Positions 1 through 11,169 of a stretch of 64,000 nt of DNA are shown piece after piece. The stretch covers positions 53,374,492 through 53,438,491 of the forward strand of contig NC_052136.2 in assembly GCF_016086655.4 (NCBI RefSeq), read 5' to 3'. The notes under the pieces are model-generated. The model was given only the letters and a program-made list of their open reading frames with translations. It made no database searches and was not told the origin of the DNA. How positions within the stretch are numbered: position 1 is the stretch's first letter; each line of letters opens with the position of its first letter. Made by a program: the position numbers and the translations under genes. Source of the stretch: Lepeophtheirus salmonis (taxonomy: Eukaryota > Arthropoda > Copepoda > Siphonostomatoida > Caligidae).

Positions 1-870
1 CAATAGGACGACGCCATGACAGAGGGCTACATCTGCAGTGGGTGCCAGGCCCTCCACCACTGAAAGTTGAGATATATTTGATTTTTTTAATTTTTATAGA
101 TTAACACCTCTCCCTCCCCATTTAATAAAACTGTTTTTTTAGCTCACTTCTGAGAAAAAAACACCCGGGCTTACATTTGTGTTGAAATTTCTAACACAAA
201 TGAAAGAATTTTCAATTCTTTGCTATTAAAAAATCATTAGATATTCAAAATATCAGGAAAGATGGCAAGCTGTATGATATCATTTTTATTTACCCTCATA
301 TACAAATGTTTTATTAGGCTCTGCTTCTCATACATCAAATAAATGGATACAAATACTACGCAATTATTGAGTGTCATTATGTTGATCTTTATAATGTTTA
401 CAAGGCATATGGTTTTTAAGTAAATAATGAATGATCTGTTTATTTAAAAGAAAATTTGGAAAATCCACAAAAGAATATGTCCATAAAAATATGAGATCGG
501 GTGATAAAATACTTCTTGTCAGTATAAATAGATTATTTTTCATCAATAAGAGACATTACAAAATATTTTTTTAAATTACGCATTTTTAAATGTCATATTT
601 TGTGTATATTGAATACAGTTCATGGATTAGAAATCTTGTAAAGTTCATATTCAGTTTATCTTCGAATATGATCTATAAAGAATTCCTATGAACAGGGTTT
701 TTAAAAAAAAAACTAGTAACGCATTTTAAGAGTCTGCATAAAAAAATATCTGGGAAAAACCTGCCTATAGTAGAAAAGAACTGATTCCACACTCTCAGTA
801 TCGAAATACTTAAATTGAATTGTATGCATTTGGGTTTTTTTCAAAATAAATTATGCTAATTGATTACTGA
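1..870. other. Upstream flank, no gene seen
   Basis: The first 60 bases are distinctly more GC-rich than what follows and could be the tail of something to the left, but no open frame can be defended. The rest is A+T-rich flank of the gene at 946. Confidence 0.4.
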
Positions 871-905
871 TATATAAACCATAGTTCCAAGCATTTAATC
901 TCAGA
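871..905 (+). promoter_or_regulatory. Core promoter: TATA box and arthropod initiator
   Basis: TATATAA lies at 871-877 and a TCAGA initiator-like pentamer at 901-905. The 30-base spacing is what RNA polymerase II core promoters use in arthropods. Transcription from about 901 would give a 5' UTR of about 45 bases before the ATG at 946. Sequence evidence only; no transcript data. Confidence 0.7.
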
Positions 906-945
906 TCACTTTAAACAACTGAACTGATAATTATTAATCTAAAAA

Positions 946-1935
946 ATGTACTTAAAATTAGGAATCCTCCTTGTTGTTTGTGCTTGTGCAATAGCACAGA
1001 AGAATGATATTATACTCAAGGCAGCTTCATCACGAACCAATTGTGGATGTCAATGTAATAACTACATATTCAAAGATAAATATGGGAGGACACAAGGAAA
1101 CTGCAACACGTAAGACATTTTCTAATGATTTCAAAATGAAATATTCTAACATATTATATCTGTTAATAATGACAGAGCTGACAAATCGGGAGCCAAATGG
1201 TGTTACGTCTCTCGTGGAAATACTTGTAATGACGTGACTTACTCTAGCAGAAAGGACGAAAGAGGACAACCCAGAAGGATATCAAATGAAGCTTGTGCCA
1301 CACCAGTTTGTAATGGTCGTTTTACTGGTGGAGGTCAAGGGGGATCCTTTGGAGGAAGCAGTGGTGGTAGTGGTTCATTTGGAGGAGGCCACGGTGGAAG
1401 TGGCACTTTCGGAGGAAGCAATGGCGGAAGTGGCTCCTTTGGAGGAGGCTATGGTGGAAGTGGATCCTCCGGAGGTAGTGGTTCATTTGGAGGAGGCCAC
1501 GGTGGAAGCGGCTCTTTCGGAGGAAGTGGTTCATTAGGAGGAAGTGGCTCCTTCGGAGGAGGCCATGGTGGAAGTGGATCCTCTGGAGGTAGTGGTTCTT
1601 TTGGAGGAGGCCATGGTGGAAGCGGCTCTTTCGGAGGAAGTGGTTCATTTGGAGGAGGCCATGGTGGAAGTGGATCCTCTGGTGAGAGTGGTTCTTTTGG
1701 AGGAGGTCATGGTGGAAGTGGATCTTTTGGAGGTAGTGGCTCATTTGGAGGAGGCCATGGTGGAAGTGGATCCTCTGGTGAGAGTGGTTCTTTTGGAGGA
1801 GGCCATGGTGGAAGTGGATCTTTTGGAGGTAGTGGTTCTTTTGGAGGAGGTCACGGTGGAAGTGGCTCTGGAGAAAGTGGCCTCTTTGGAGGAAGTGGCT
1901 CTTCCCAAGGTGGGCATGGAGGCTATGGCAAATGA
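946..1935 (+). CDS. Secreted Cys-rich / glycine-rich repeat protein (2 exons: 946-1109, 1176-1935)
   Basis: Two exons join in phase 2. Exon 1 ends before GTAAGA at 1110 and exon 2 starts after ACAG at 1175; the split codon reads Thr. The 307-residue product begins with a signal peptide of about 17 residues (hydrophobic core LGILLVVCACAIA). A Cys-rich module follows at about residues 33-100 with Cys at 33, 35, 37, 53, 64, 72, 95 and 100. It has a GNC turn, a WCYV core at 63-66 and a C-x-D motif, loosely like fibronectin-II or kringle modules. Residues about 105-307 are Gly/Ser-rich with repeated SFGGGHGGSGS units and no further Cys. Secreted Gly-rich proteins of this kind serve in cuticle, silk, gland secretion or adhesion; the exact role is unknown. 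The ATG is set by the signal peptide and the 45-base leader. The exon 2 reading frame also has a spurious upstream-free start at 1234, which is not the real one. Confidence 0.85.
1320..1930 (+). repeat. In-frame coding minisatellite (Gly/Ser/Phe/His repeats)
   Basis: Degenerate tandem units built from GGA GGN AGT GGN TCN TTY and GGA GGC CAY GGT GGA AGT blocks encode SFGGGHGGSGS and SFGGSGS variants. Unit lengths are multiples of three, so copy changes keep the frame. Two late units carry SGES instead of SGGS, which looks like a recently duplicated higher-order block. Confidence 0.9.
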
Positions 1936-2053
1936 TATACCTTCCAAATAATTTTAAGCCAAAGGATTTTAACTCATTGATGATTACTTTATCACGAAAC
2001 TTACTTTTTCATAATTGTCATTCAATAGTCATTTGAATTTTGTATATTGAACA

Positions 2054-2108
2054 AATAAAATTTTAAAATTGTGTAGATATTAGGTTTTTTTATGTAGAAT
2101 TGAATAAA
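2054..2108 (+). terminator. Poly(A) signals of the glycine-rich gene
   Basis: AATAAA occurs at 2054-2059, about 120 bases after the TGA stop, and again at 2103-2108. Either could direct 3' end formation. Confidence 0.6.
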
Positions 2109-2109
2109 A

Positions 2110-4460
2110 ATAGACAATGTCATTCGTGTTTTATATTAGTTCTATAAAAATAAGCATGACTAGGTTAGATTTAGGCAACTGAAAATGTATTATTTGTTAT
2201 ACCGGTCCGAAACTATGATTTAGCTGCACCCTTAAATACTGGATGTTTTTTTTTGTAAAATAAATTTTGTTCACTAAGTGTTTTCATCTCATTTTATACA
2301 AAATTTCTTAGTTATATTTATTAAATGTTTTTTTACTTTTTCTAGAATATTCTTGGTACTATTTTCGATTTTTCATTGTTTTGGCTATTTCATAGCTAGG
2401 TTTCGTGAAAATACAAAAATAATTATTATATTGGTAAAAAAGATCTTAAATGAACGATATAAAAGGAAATATTTTTAACAAACTATTGTATCAAAAAATA
2501 TTTTGTAAATCGAAAAATATTCATTGGTTCATGAAATTGTGCTGGTTCTTTCTATAAAAATTAAAGATAAAGGCTTCAGTTTAAGAATATCTACTATTTT
2601 CATCTAAAGTTATGCTTGGTAATACATCATAAAGAAACAAAACAAGTTTCGTTAAAATATAGATGTGCAGGGAAATCAGCAGAGTAGTATTTTTTTGCCA
2701 TGGGGAGGGCTTAGTTTTTTAATTTAAAAAAAAAAATTAAAAATCTTTAGTTATTCACAAAAAATTTAAATATTAAATTTTGTGGGAAAAATTTCATAAA
2801 TAAAATGTTTTGGAAAACAATTTTAAATAATAAATTTTAGGAAAAAAATTTCAAAAATTCATAGCCACATAGACAAAAAAATTTCTAATAATTAAATTAC
2901 AAAATTCATAACTATTTACAAAAATTAAATTACAAAAATTCATAACTATTTACAAAAATTAAATTACAAAAATTCATAACTATTTACAATAATTAAATTA
3001 CAAAAATTCATAACTATTTACAAAAATTAAAAAATACACAATTAATTAAATTTTTTTGGAAAAAAAATTTAAATCACTATATTTATAACTGTGCTGCATA
3101 TATTTCTATTTCTTGTGAAAAGCAAAAATTCCTTATTTTGAGGAGCTACAGCCCTTCCACTGCACCCCCAGAGGCCACTCCTGATGTGATAAAAAAATAT
3201 ATAAAATTTTTATATCATTTAAATAAACATAAACAATTGTTGAGATTCTTGCTAGCAGTAATCATTTTAATAAAGGCTGCAATTTAAAAATGTGTTGGAG
3301 TAATGAAAAACAAAAAAAAGGTTTTTCTCTATCTTTTTTTAAGGGAAAATAACTGAGGGTTTAATAATAAATTGAACGCATTGTTTATTTAAATTTGTGG
3401 ATCGGACGACCGAGTATACAACTAAATACGTGTGCGAGTGAAGATGATTCATTTCTAAGAAATTTGCAATTTCACCACTTCAAACTTCGAATATCTTTGC
3501 AAATATAAAATTAAGAGTTCATAAAAAAGGTATGAAGTGTATCACTGTATAACCACAATATGATGACAATTATGTTTGACTCAAGATTTGATTTTGAGTT
3601 CCAAGTTTAGACAGTGTTGATATCATTAATTTCAAAATGAGAAACATCATCTTCTCTCCCTCAAATCATCTCATAATGTCCTGCTTTCTTTTTTTTTAAA
3701 TACAATTAGTTTTTTAATTGACATATTTGTAGAATTATATTTTTGCACTCAGCCGAAGTATCTCTATTTTTATATCTAAGCTGTTAGTTGTATTCACAGG
3801 TAGATAGTGCAGCGTGTACAATATCACTTTTACTAAGGGCTTTGTGTATTATGTGCTTCAAATTCCAACATTTTTTTTTTGTGACAGCTTAGTTTTTTCT
3901 TAATGTAAATATATTTTGACTCCATTTGATTCTATCAAAAAATTAACGTCTTTTATTACACAGTTACAACAATATAATCTAAATTTAGGTATGTAAGCTG
4001 AAATCTAGTTACGTCATAAGTTTTCTTTTTCCTTTGTAAAGCTTGTGAAATCGACCCAGAATCTCGTAAGCTTTCAAAAAAAATTATTTATTGTTCTTTT
4101 GAACCTGCAACTTTCTTATTTTAAATCAAAAATTTCAACAGTAAGGAGGTTTTATCATCAAAAATGTTCCTTATTTATAACATTTTTTTGATATATCAGT
4201 GACTGACATATTACCAATAGTGATTATCATACTACTTTTCTCAATTGTTTTTCTGCAATTTCCTTTAACTAAAAAAAAAGAAAAAAACATTTGTGTATAA
4301 TGACTAGACTTAAATGTACTTCTTAAGTAAAAACTTCACTATGCATTCAATGTTTATGAAGAAAGTTTGGCAAACTAAGACCTCCAAGGCTTAATTGTGC
4401 TACCAACTGGTGCTCAATTAATGATTTATAATAATAAAGAAAAAAAAGTTTGTTATCTAA
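2110..4460. other. A+T-rich intergenic stretch
   Basis: No coding signal was found on either strand apart from the minisatellite at 2889-3031. A small GC-richer patch at 3140-3185 and another at 2695-2715 share a short inverted match (GGNAGGGCT), possibly the eroded ends of a small repeat. Confidence 0.4.
2889..3031 (+). repeat. 34-bp minisatellite, about four copies
   Basis: A unit of about 34 bases containing ATTAAATTACAAAAATTCAT followed by AACTATTTACAAAA repeats head to tail with few substitutions (one copy has TTACAATAA instead of TTACAAAAA). Flanking sequence has looser AAATTT-rich derivatives. Confidence 0.85.
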
Positions 4461-4469
4461 GCATAACTT

Positions 4470-5250
4470 TTGGCACTTGACAGATTGATGAGAGGGGGGT
4501 GCCGTCCTATGTCCAAAGTAGTTACCCTCCGGTTAGTTGGTATTCAGCCATGGCAAGATGGTGTACATAAGCGCCTTATAGTAGGCCTCCCAGCCGATTT
4601 TCTGTTCAGCCATAAAAAAGAACGGAGGCATCTTTCTTCCATCAGAGGTCACAACTCGGAGGACCATTGTTTGGGTTGGATATTTGTTGTGATAAACTCC
4701 TTAGAACTCTTCTTTTGTTTCTACAAGCCAGTGGTCGATCCGGTGGTTGTGGAATTTATCAACTGTGAAAATCTTCTTGTCCGAGAAAATTTTCAGAATT
4801 GCCCCATTAGCAAGATCAATGTGACCCACAGAGAAGTCGTTGGCGAGGCGATTCACTGACTTAGTGGGATCCTCTAATATAATTTTCTCCAAACTTAAGA
4901 AGAACTATGTCTCCCCCTTTAAATTATGGCCTCCACTTACTGACATCCTGGACATGTATTCTACATTTTTTTTTTCATCTTGACCAACTTAAAAACTAGG
5001 CTCCTAGAACACTTAACAATGTCCGTAATCTTCGTCACATCAACTCGAGCATCTAGGAGATCTGAGATGTGCTACCTTTTTCCTGCTTGCTTTCTCATAA
5101 TGATGAAACGGCTAAATCATTACTATAGTTTGTTTATGTAAAAAAGGACGGTGGAAACAGAATATCAAGAAAATAATCAGTAAACCTTTTCATATTAATG
5201 ATAAAATAAACATTAATTAACATTCGACGTTTTGCTACACTACCCTCTGC
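4470..5250 (-). pseudogene. DD37D Tc1/mariner transposase relic (copy 1)
   Basis: Minus-strand coding homology runs from about 5110 down to 4470. It parallels the copy at 37.6-38.7 kb in the shared stretches encoding NRLANDFS and KIFSDKKIFTVD, the latter carrying the first catalytic Asp. The C-terminal half with the second and third Asp is missing at the left end. Relative to copy 2, about 130 bp between the IFSDKK block and the DPTKS block are deleted. At the right, 5225-5250 resembles the terminal repeat of copy 2 (ACGTTTTGCTNCNCTACCCT) but lacks a clean TA duplication. Frameshifted and non-functional. Confidence 0.7.
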
Positions 5251-5577
5251 ACAATTCAGTAATTGGCAAAATGAATGAATAAAAAAGTAATTTTAAGATA
5301 TGAAAATTACTTTTGTAAGTTTTAATATGGGACAAACTTAATAACTATAAAAATTGAAGATAAGTTTTATATCTATATTTTATTGCAAATATGATTTGAA
5401 ATAGAATTGGTATATATAATTTTGTGTGATTTTAAGTCCCATCTGTAAAACTTTGAATTATCATAATTTATAATGAACACACAAATTATACGGTGAGATT
5501 TAATTTCCATTTGTAATCAAATACTTGTATAAAATATATCTATGGACTACTTCCCTTTAAGTAATATTGAATTAAAC

Positions 5578-6005
5578 TGGGGAGCACAAATTTTGTATAA
5601 TTGAATTGAATATAATAAAAAAAATATTCAAACTTATCTATGCATGAAATCCAAAGCAGATTTTAGTCTTTCTCTGAGTTGTCTGAATTCTGAAATATCT
5701 GAGATTATAATAATTTGGCACTATTATCGTTCAATATCATTTTTACCCTTAAAATTATTACTAAATTAGAAGCAGGAATAACAAAATTTATGTAAAAGTG
5801 TTTTTTATTATTTAAATAAGTGTTTTAATTAGTTTTGTATATTGTTTTGAACTCAGCATATTTTTATTCAAAAAGGATGAAAAACGATACTCCTTTTTCT
5901 ACCCTTATAACTTGTTCATGTTCCATAGTGATAAAGAATATCATAGCTTATAATATAGAAATTTATTCAATGTGTAATTTAATTTTAGATTCTGATCTCA
6001 AATAT
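5578..6005 (+). repeat. Solo arm of the 0.75 kb MITE family found at 56.2-57.7 kb
   Basis: The stretch starting at CTGGGGAGCACAAA and running through TGTCTGAATTCTGAAATATC and TGTAAAAGTGTTTTTTATT matches the left arm of the long-inverted-repeat MITE at 56174-56580 over about 400 bases with small indels. No matching inverted right arm was seen downstream, so this is a truncated copy. No gene is present between it and 8600. Confidence 0.65.
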
Positions 6006-6009
6006 CAAT

Positions 6010-8610
6010 TCTATTATTGGCTCCTTTTCATTAATACAAAATTTACCTCTGTAATGTCTCCCTTGTGTTATTATATACTTTTTTATATTTCCGGAACTAT
6101 CTTATTGGTATTTTATTAGGTTTTTTTTTTATTATTTTTCAGGTTCATATTTTATTTTCTTTTTCACAATATTAGGATTTTTTCCCCGATAAAAAACCTA
6201 TACTTATTTAAATTCAAATACACCAAAAATCTAATAATAAAAAAACTATCTATAAATTTCAGAATTTATTCATAAATAGATGTATACAATTACAATAGTC
6301 AAATTTTATAGCTGCACACAAGGCCATATATATATATTTAAAAAATTGTAAGTAATATAAAAAAAGTATTAAAATGATCAACTCTATTGAATCAATTTTT
6401 AATTTATCCCAAGAAATTAAATATTGATCTTAAAAGAAATTTAATTTGTTCAGGGTTGTTCTTATTAGCTTTTTTATCTTTGAATCTTATGTAAAATGGG
6501 GTTATTCTTTACTTTTTTGTATATATTTTGAGGTTGACTAATTTTTCATGTGAATGTTTATTGATGTCTTCTGCTTTTTTATCATTGACACTGAGCCCTT
6601 TCTCTATTACTTCTTGAAGTAAAGAAACGAGTGGATGATACTTCCTTTAGGGCTTTTTCGAAGCCTATTCCCCAATCTTTGGTTCATTCATGGACGATGT
6701 TTAATGTTTTTCTTTCTTAGGGGCCACTTTTCCTTCTGATTTCATAATGGGTTACTTGAAATGGTCAGATTGATCGACGATGAAATTAGCCACAATCTCC
6801 GAATCCTTCCCTGATATAATGATTATTATCTATTCCTGAACAATTATAAAATTTCAAAATTAGAGATGTACCAATATCAAAATTTCAGCTAATTCAGAGT
6901 CTGATACTTGCTTTATGAACCATTCTAATTCCTTATATATATTATGTATATAGGAGTTAGATTAAAAAATAACAAAATAATGTAATTTTCTAAATATTGA
7001 ACTTTTAGATTATATTATGGCTAGACAAGAAAAGAAATAAATATATCAATTAGTTTGATTAAAATGAGGTATAAATAATTTTAAATTAAAATTATTTAAA
7101 AGGTTAGTTCATCTCCGTACTGAGGAGTCAATTTATTCCTGGTTGGCTCATAAATATGAATTGCCCGCACTACTGAATAGAATTTCATTTTCAATGGATG
7201 GACTTGAATTTCGTTATGCAGGCCAATCATTGTTGCATTTATTAAGTGTTATTATAAAAATTTAAGGAAAAATAGTTTTATCTGGGGCCTTAGAGATAAA
7301 AGCCCATAGTTTTAAACTTAAGTTAGCTCATACGTCCATCCTCACTTCTTTTTATTGGTCGACCAGTATAAATAATAAAATTAGAATTTTGTGCTTGTTT
7401 AATATAAGTAGGGAGATGGAATTGGTATTATTGAACTAATTTTGATACTCTGAAAAAAACCGATACTGACTGATTCCAATGGATCAGTACACCCTTACTC
7501 AAAATTAAGAATCTATGATCTTTTTATTTTGTAAATTAGTAGACTAATTGGATTTCTCAATTGATCAAGTTGGTTATCTTATCTTTGAATTTGATAAGTG
7601 AATTCGATTTAACAACACTGAGACGTACTTTGTTATATTAATGAACAAATGCAAGAAATCGAGATAATTTCATTTATATAGTTTTTATTTCACACATTGA
7701 ATACATTATAGTATGCAATGATTGGAGAGCCCTTTTTGATAATTTGGTAAAGCCAGACTTATGACAAGAGAAAAAATTGCAATAATGCACTAAAGTTTGT
7801 AATAACATTATAACATATTCTTTTTATACTAGTTTAAAATCCTCAAAAACCTTTTAAAATGTTAAAGGACATCAATTGAATAGTTTGATTATTAACGAGA
7901 AAAATGAATTTTTAATATATTCCTTCAAAATGTGTATAGTGCATTTTTGTGACTTTCTTAGCAACGAACTTATAAGACACAAAAAGTAACGATATTTATT
8001 TGAGTATCAACTCTTTATGAATCAATACTTTTGAATATAGAAATGTTTCCATATATGAAGCTCAATTTTTTATTAAAAAGAAAAAAAATAACATTCATTT
8101 TTTTTAAATTTATGAACTTTTACTCTTGCTCTGATAAATATTTGTTCATACTGATTAAAAAATAACTATCTTAATGTATGAAAAGAAAGTACAAAAAGTT
8201 AATCGGTATCCCCTCAATATTTCTCCTTCTGGCCAATTCACAAATTATACATTTATAATTTTTGAAACTCCTCATCATACTAGGTTCGGACTCACAAGCA
8301 TCAAGATATGCAGTGTTTTTTTTTAAATAACAAGGATGAATAGTGATAACTTGGACTATGCTAGTTACATAGTCATATACATACCTTCATATTCGGCTTG
8401 ATAAATTACTAGCTTAATATTTTTTTTTTGAAGGGATTAACACTTTTATTGCGGAAGACCAACAGATTGATGACTATAATTTAAAGTATTTTATATGTAT
8501 TTGTTTTATAGAATTTTGTGTTCGTCTTATTGAAATCTTTTATTACACTCTCCAACGAAATGACGATTTTTTTATTCAAGAATGACATATGATGAACATA
8601 GTAGGGTGTG
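6010..8610. other. A+T-rich intergenic stretch
   Basis: No gene was recognised. A slightly GC-richer segment at 6575-6830 gives interrupted translations on the minus strand that could be an old retroelement, but no diagnostic motif is visible. Confidence 0.35.
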
Positions 8611-8621
8611 ATCTCCTAATT

Positions 8622-10140
8622 CCAACTTTAATTATACCCTTATTTTTTCTCTATTAGCCTCATGGCATTTTTTCAAAAAAAAGACGTAAATTTTAGTTAT
8701 TTTAAAGATGCAAAGCTTTTATAACCTCTTGGTGACAAAGATAGAGATAAATTATTGCACTATATTTTAAAGTTTTTTATTAAAAAATTTCAAAACAATT
8801 TTTGAAAGTTTTCTATAATGTTTAAAACTCGAATTATATTTTTAAAGATTAAAATAAATGTTTTTCCTTGAGAGGGTAAAAATAACCTTTACTTTAATTT
8901 TTGAAAATGTTTGCATTAAAAACGCTTTATATCGTTTTGAAATTTGAAATAAAAGCATTACAATAATTCAAGAATAAAACTCCCTTTTGAATTTATCTTA
9001 AAAGAAAAATCCATGTATTTGTGTGCTAAAAGAAGAAAGTAAGAGAAGAAAAAAGAGGAGGCAGTAGAATTCAACATGGGCTAAATCAAATCCCCCTGAG
9101 AGTAGAATTACGAATTTGGGACCGGTATTCATGAATTGAGAAGTTAGATTTTGTGATGTTCTGCTCCGAGGATTCCTTTGAATATCTGCTTCTTCTAACC
9201 CCTCACTCACTAAGAGTTTTTAACGAGTACTTTGCATCTAAGGAACTCAAAATAATGATGCATGAGCTTTAGTAATTTTTTGAGTGAATGGAAAATGATA
9301 AGTCCCTTTAGAGAATAGAATGTACGACTGGTGTTGATGGACAGAGTTTTGCTAGTAAAATTATAACTGCTCTTCATCTGATCAATGTGGTGGTGTCTAA
9401 ATACTATGGGAGAAGGAACTCTTGATATTTGATTACAAAATTTCCGGTAACCTATTCCTACTTACTATGACCATAAAGTTAGTAGATCCATTTCAAGGAT
9501 TCGAGAATACCAACTTATATTCAGTTATTGCGTATGATTTCTATAAACAAATTTGGATAAGTCTAAAGCAATAAACTGAACGTATTTTAATATTCGTATA
9601 ATGATATAAATATTATATATATATATATAATATAAAATTTTTAAGACATCTAAAAATGAAAAGATATCAAAATTACTTGAATTTTGTTGGATATAGACGG
9701 GGTGTTATTGCAGTATTTATTACTAGAAAATTAAAACTTTTACTCCTATGGCATAGGCCACAAACAAACTAAACAATATATATTATCTGCAAGGTGGTGT
9801 TTGCTTGGACTAATATAAGTATTGATTAATTGAGGGCACTAGTTTTGCGTAAGATTACGTCAACTGTTCTGTGCCCCCGGTGTCTTAAGTAAGACGAAGG
9901 TCTTCAAATCTTCGTATGAAATTTTAACTCATAAACTTATACTTTTTTATAGAATGGTAATTAATGACAACAGCATGATTATAACTCATTATCTATAATT
10001 GGGTGTGTTTGTATCTTTAACACCAACCGCTTAAAAAAAATCTTTGAATCTTAAAGATAACCAAAACTTTATGGCCCTTTTCTGAAGGCCATGAAGCTAA
10101 TAGAGAAAAAATAAGACCATAATTGAATTAAAGATTGAAA
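8622..10140. mobile_element. Long-inverted-repeat element, about 1.5 kb
   Basis: The segment 8622-8758 and the reverse complement of about 9985-10138 align over about 140 bases. Both contain GGCTAATAGAGAAAAAATAA (second arm AGCTAATAGAG...) preceded by CTTTGNATCTT and CACCAA blocks. The arms are diverged but collinear, which is the layout of a DNA transposon or fold-back element. The 1.2 kb interior is less A+T-rich at 9000-9480 and has a 70-codon minus-strand frame (8998-9210) with no recognisable domain, so the interior cannot be assigned to a superfamily. Confidence 0.55.
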
Positions 10141-10344
10141 TTCTACTGAATTAATCATAATTAGTTCTTGTTTTACAATTTCAATGAAGTACTTATATTT
10201 GACATAAATACATTTAAAAGTACTTGGCCACATTCCTGTAATTGTTCATAATAGTAGATGAAGTAAAAATAATACATTATATTTCCAATAAATGGCTTTG
10301 GTAATGTGTCTCTACCGTTGTATAAGTGCAATTGGCTTATACTA

Positions 10345-11037
10345 CAGGATCAACGTGATATTTTTAACATTTGATATTATTGCACATAATCACTGTTAGA
10401 TAGCAGTATATTACTGTATCACTTTCCCCAAAATATTGGGTCAGTAGTGGAGAACACGTTGTGCTATTAATAATGGAATCCAACGACTTTAACCTATCCA
10501 AACAGTGGAAAAGAATAACCGAGGTTACGATCATTCGCGCTGGTTTTAACGACTGTGATATCATGAAGAGTTATTGCAAGGAACACAGTGGAGGTTATCA
10601 GGGCTCTTTGTCTTCTTTTTTTTTTTTTTACCCCACATGTCCCTTATGTGGATGTCCGAGAACTTCGAGGACTGCACCAGTCCTAACATCTGGCCTCCCA
10701 ACAGACCCGACTGCAATCCTTGTTACTTCTACCTATGGAGCACAGTTGAATAAGACACTAACTGACCCTCACGAAACACGGTGGTCGAGCTAAAGCAATG
10801 CATCATCCTCACTTTCCAAAAATTTCCAAGGGTCCAGGTAAAGCGCGCCTGCAACAGGATCATATCAAGCCCTGGCAAGATCATCACCACTGAGGGCGCC
10901 TACTTTGATTCAAATTTTAAGCTAGATGCCACACCATGCAAATAGTTTTTGAATTTATTGATTTAATAAATTATTAAAGATTTTACGCATTATTTTGTCT
11001 ATTTTTTGAAATGTTCAAAAATATCGTGTCGATCCCG
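10345..11037 (+). mobile_element. Internally deleted Tc1/mariner element with TIRs and TA duplication
   Basis: The left end CAGGATCAACGTGATATTTT (10345) and the inverted right end (…AAAATATCGTGTCGATCCCG, ending 11037) form TIRs of about 27 bp. TA dinucleotides flank both ends (10343-10344, 11038-11039). At 693 bp it is about half the size of an autonomous element, so it is a non-autonomous deletion derivative. Confidence 0.8.
10473..10945 (+). pseudogene. Transposase relic inside the 10.3 kb element
   Basis: The N-terminal part (from ATG 10473) encodes KRITEVTIIRAGFNDCDI, a helix-turn-helix style start. It then jumps, at a T-run near 10615, to a C-terminal part containing NIWPPNRPDCNP, YLWSTVE and a TTEGAYFD tail. 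These are the final catalytic block and end of a Tc1/mariner-family transposase. The central catalytic domain, including the first two Asp positions, is deleted. In-frame stops follow at WSTVE and after the Pro-Ser-Arg stretch. Confidence 0.7.
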
Positions 11038-11169
11038 TAGATGCCATCAGAAAGATAAGATTTTTGTACTACAAATTTTTTAGGGAATTTTATGATTGTT
11101 TGACTAAGTATTGCTTGACGTGCGCGTTAAAGATGAAGACAATCCCTAACAAGAGGTCGAAAAGTACTT

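Noticed and set aside
1286..1951. Other frames through the Gly-rich repeat, both strands
   Set aside because: Open only because of the repeat period; they lack starts in context, signal peptides or continuity with exon 1.
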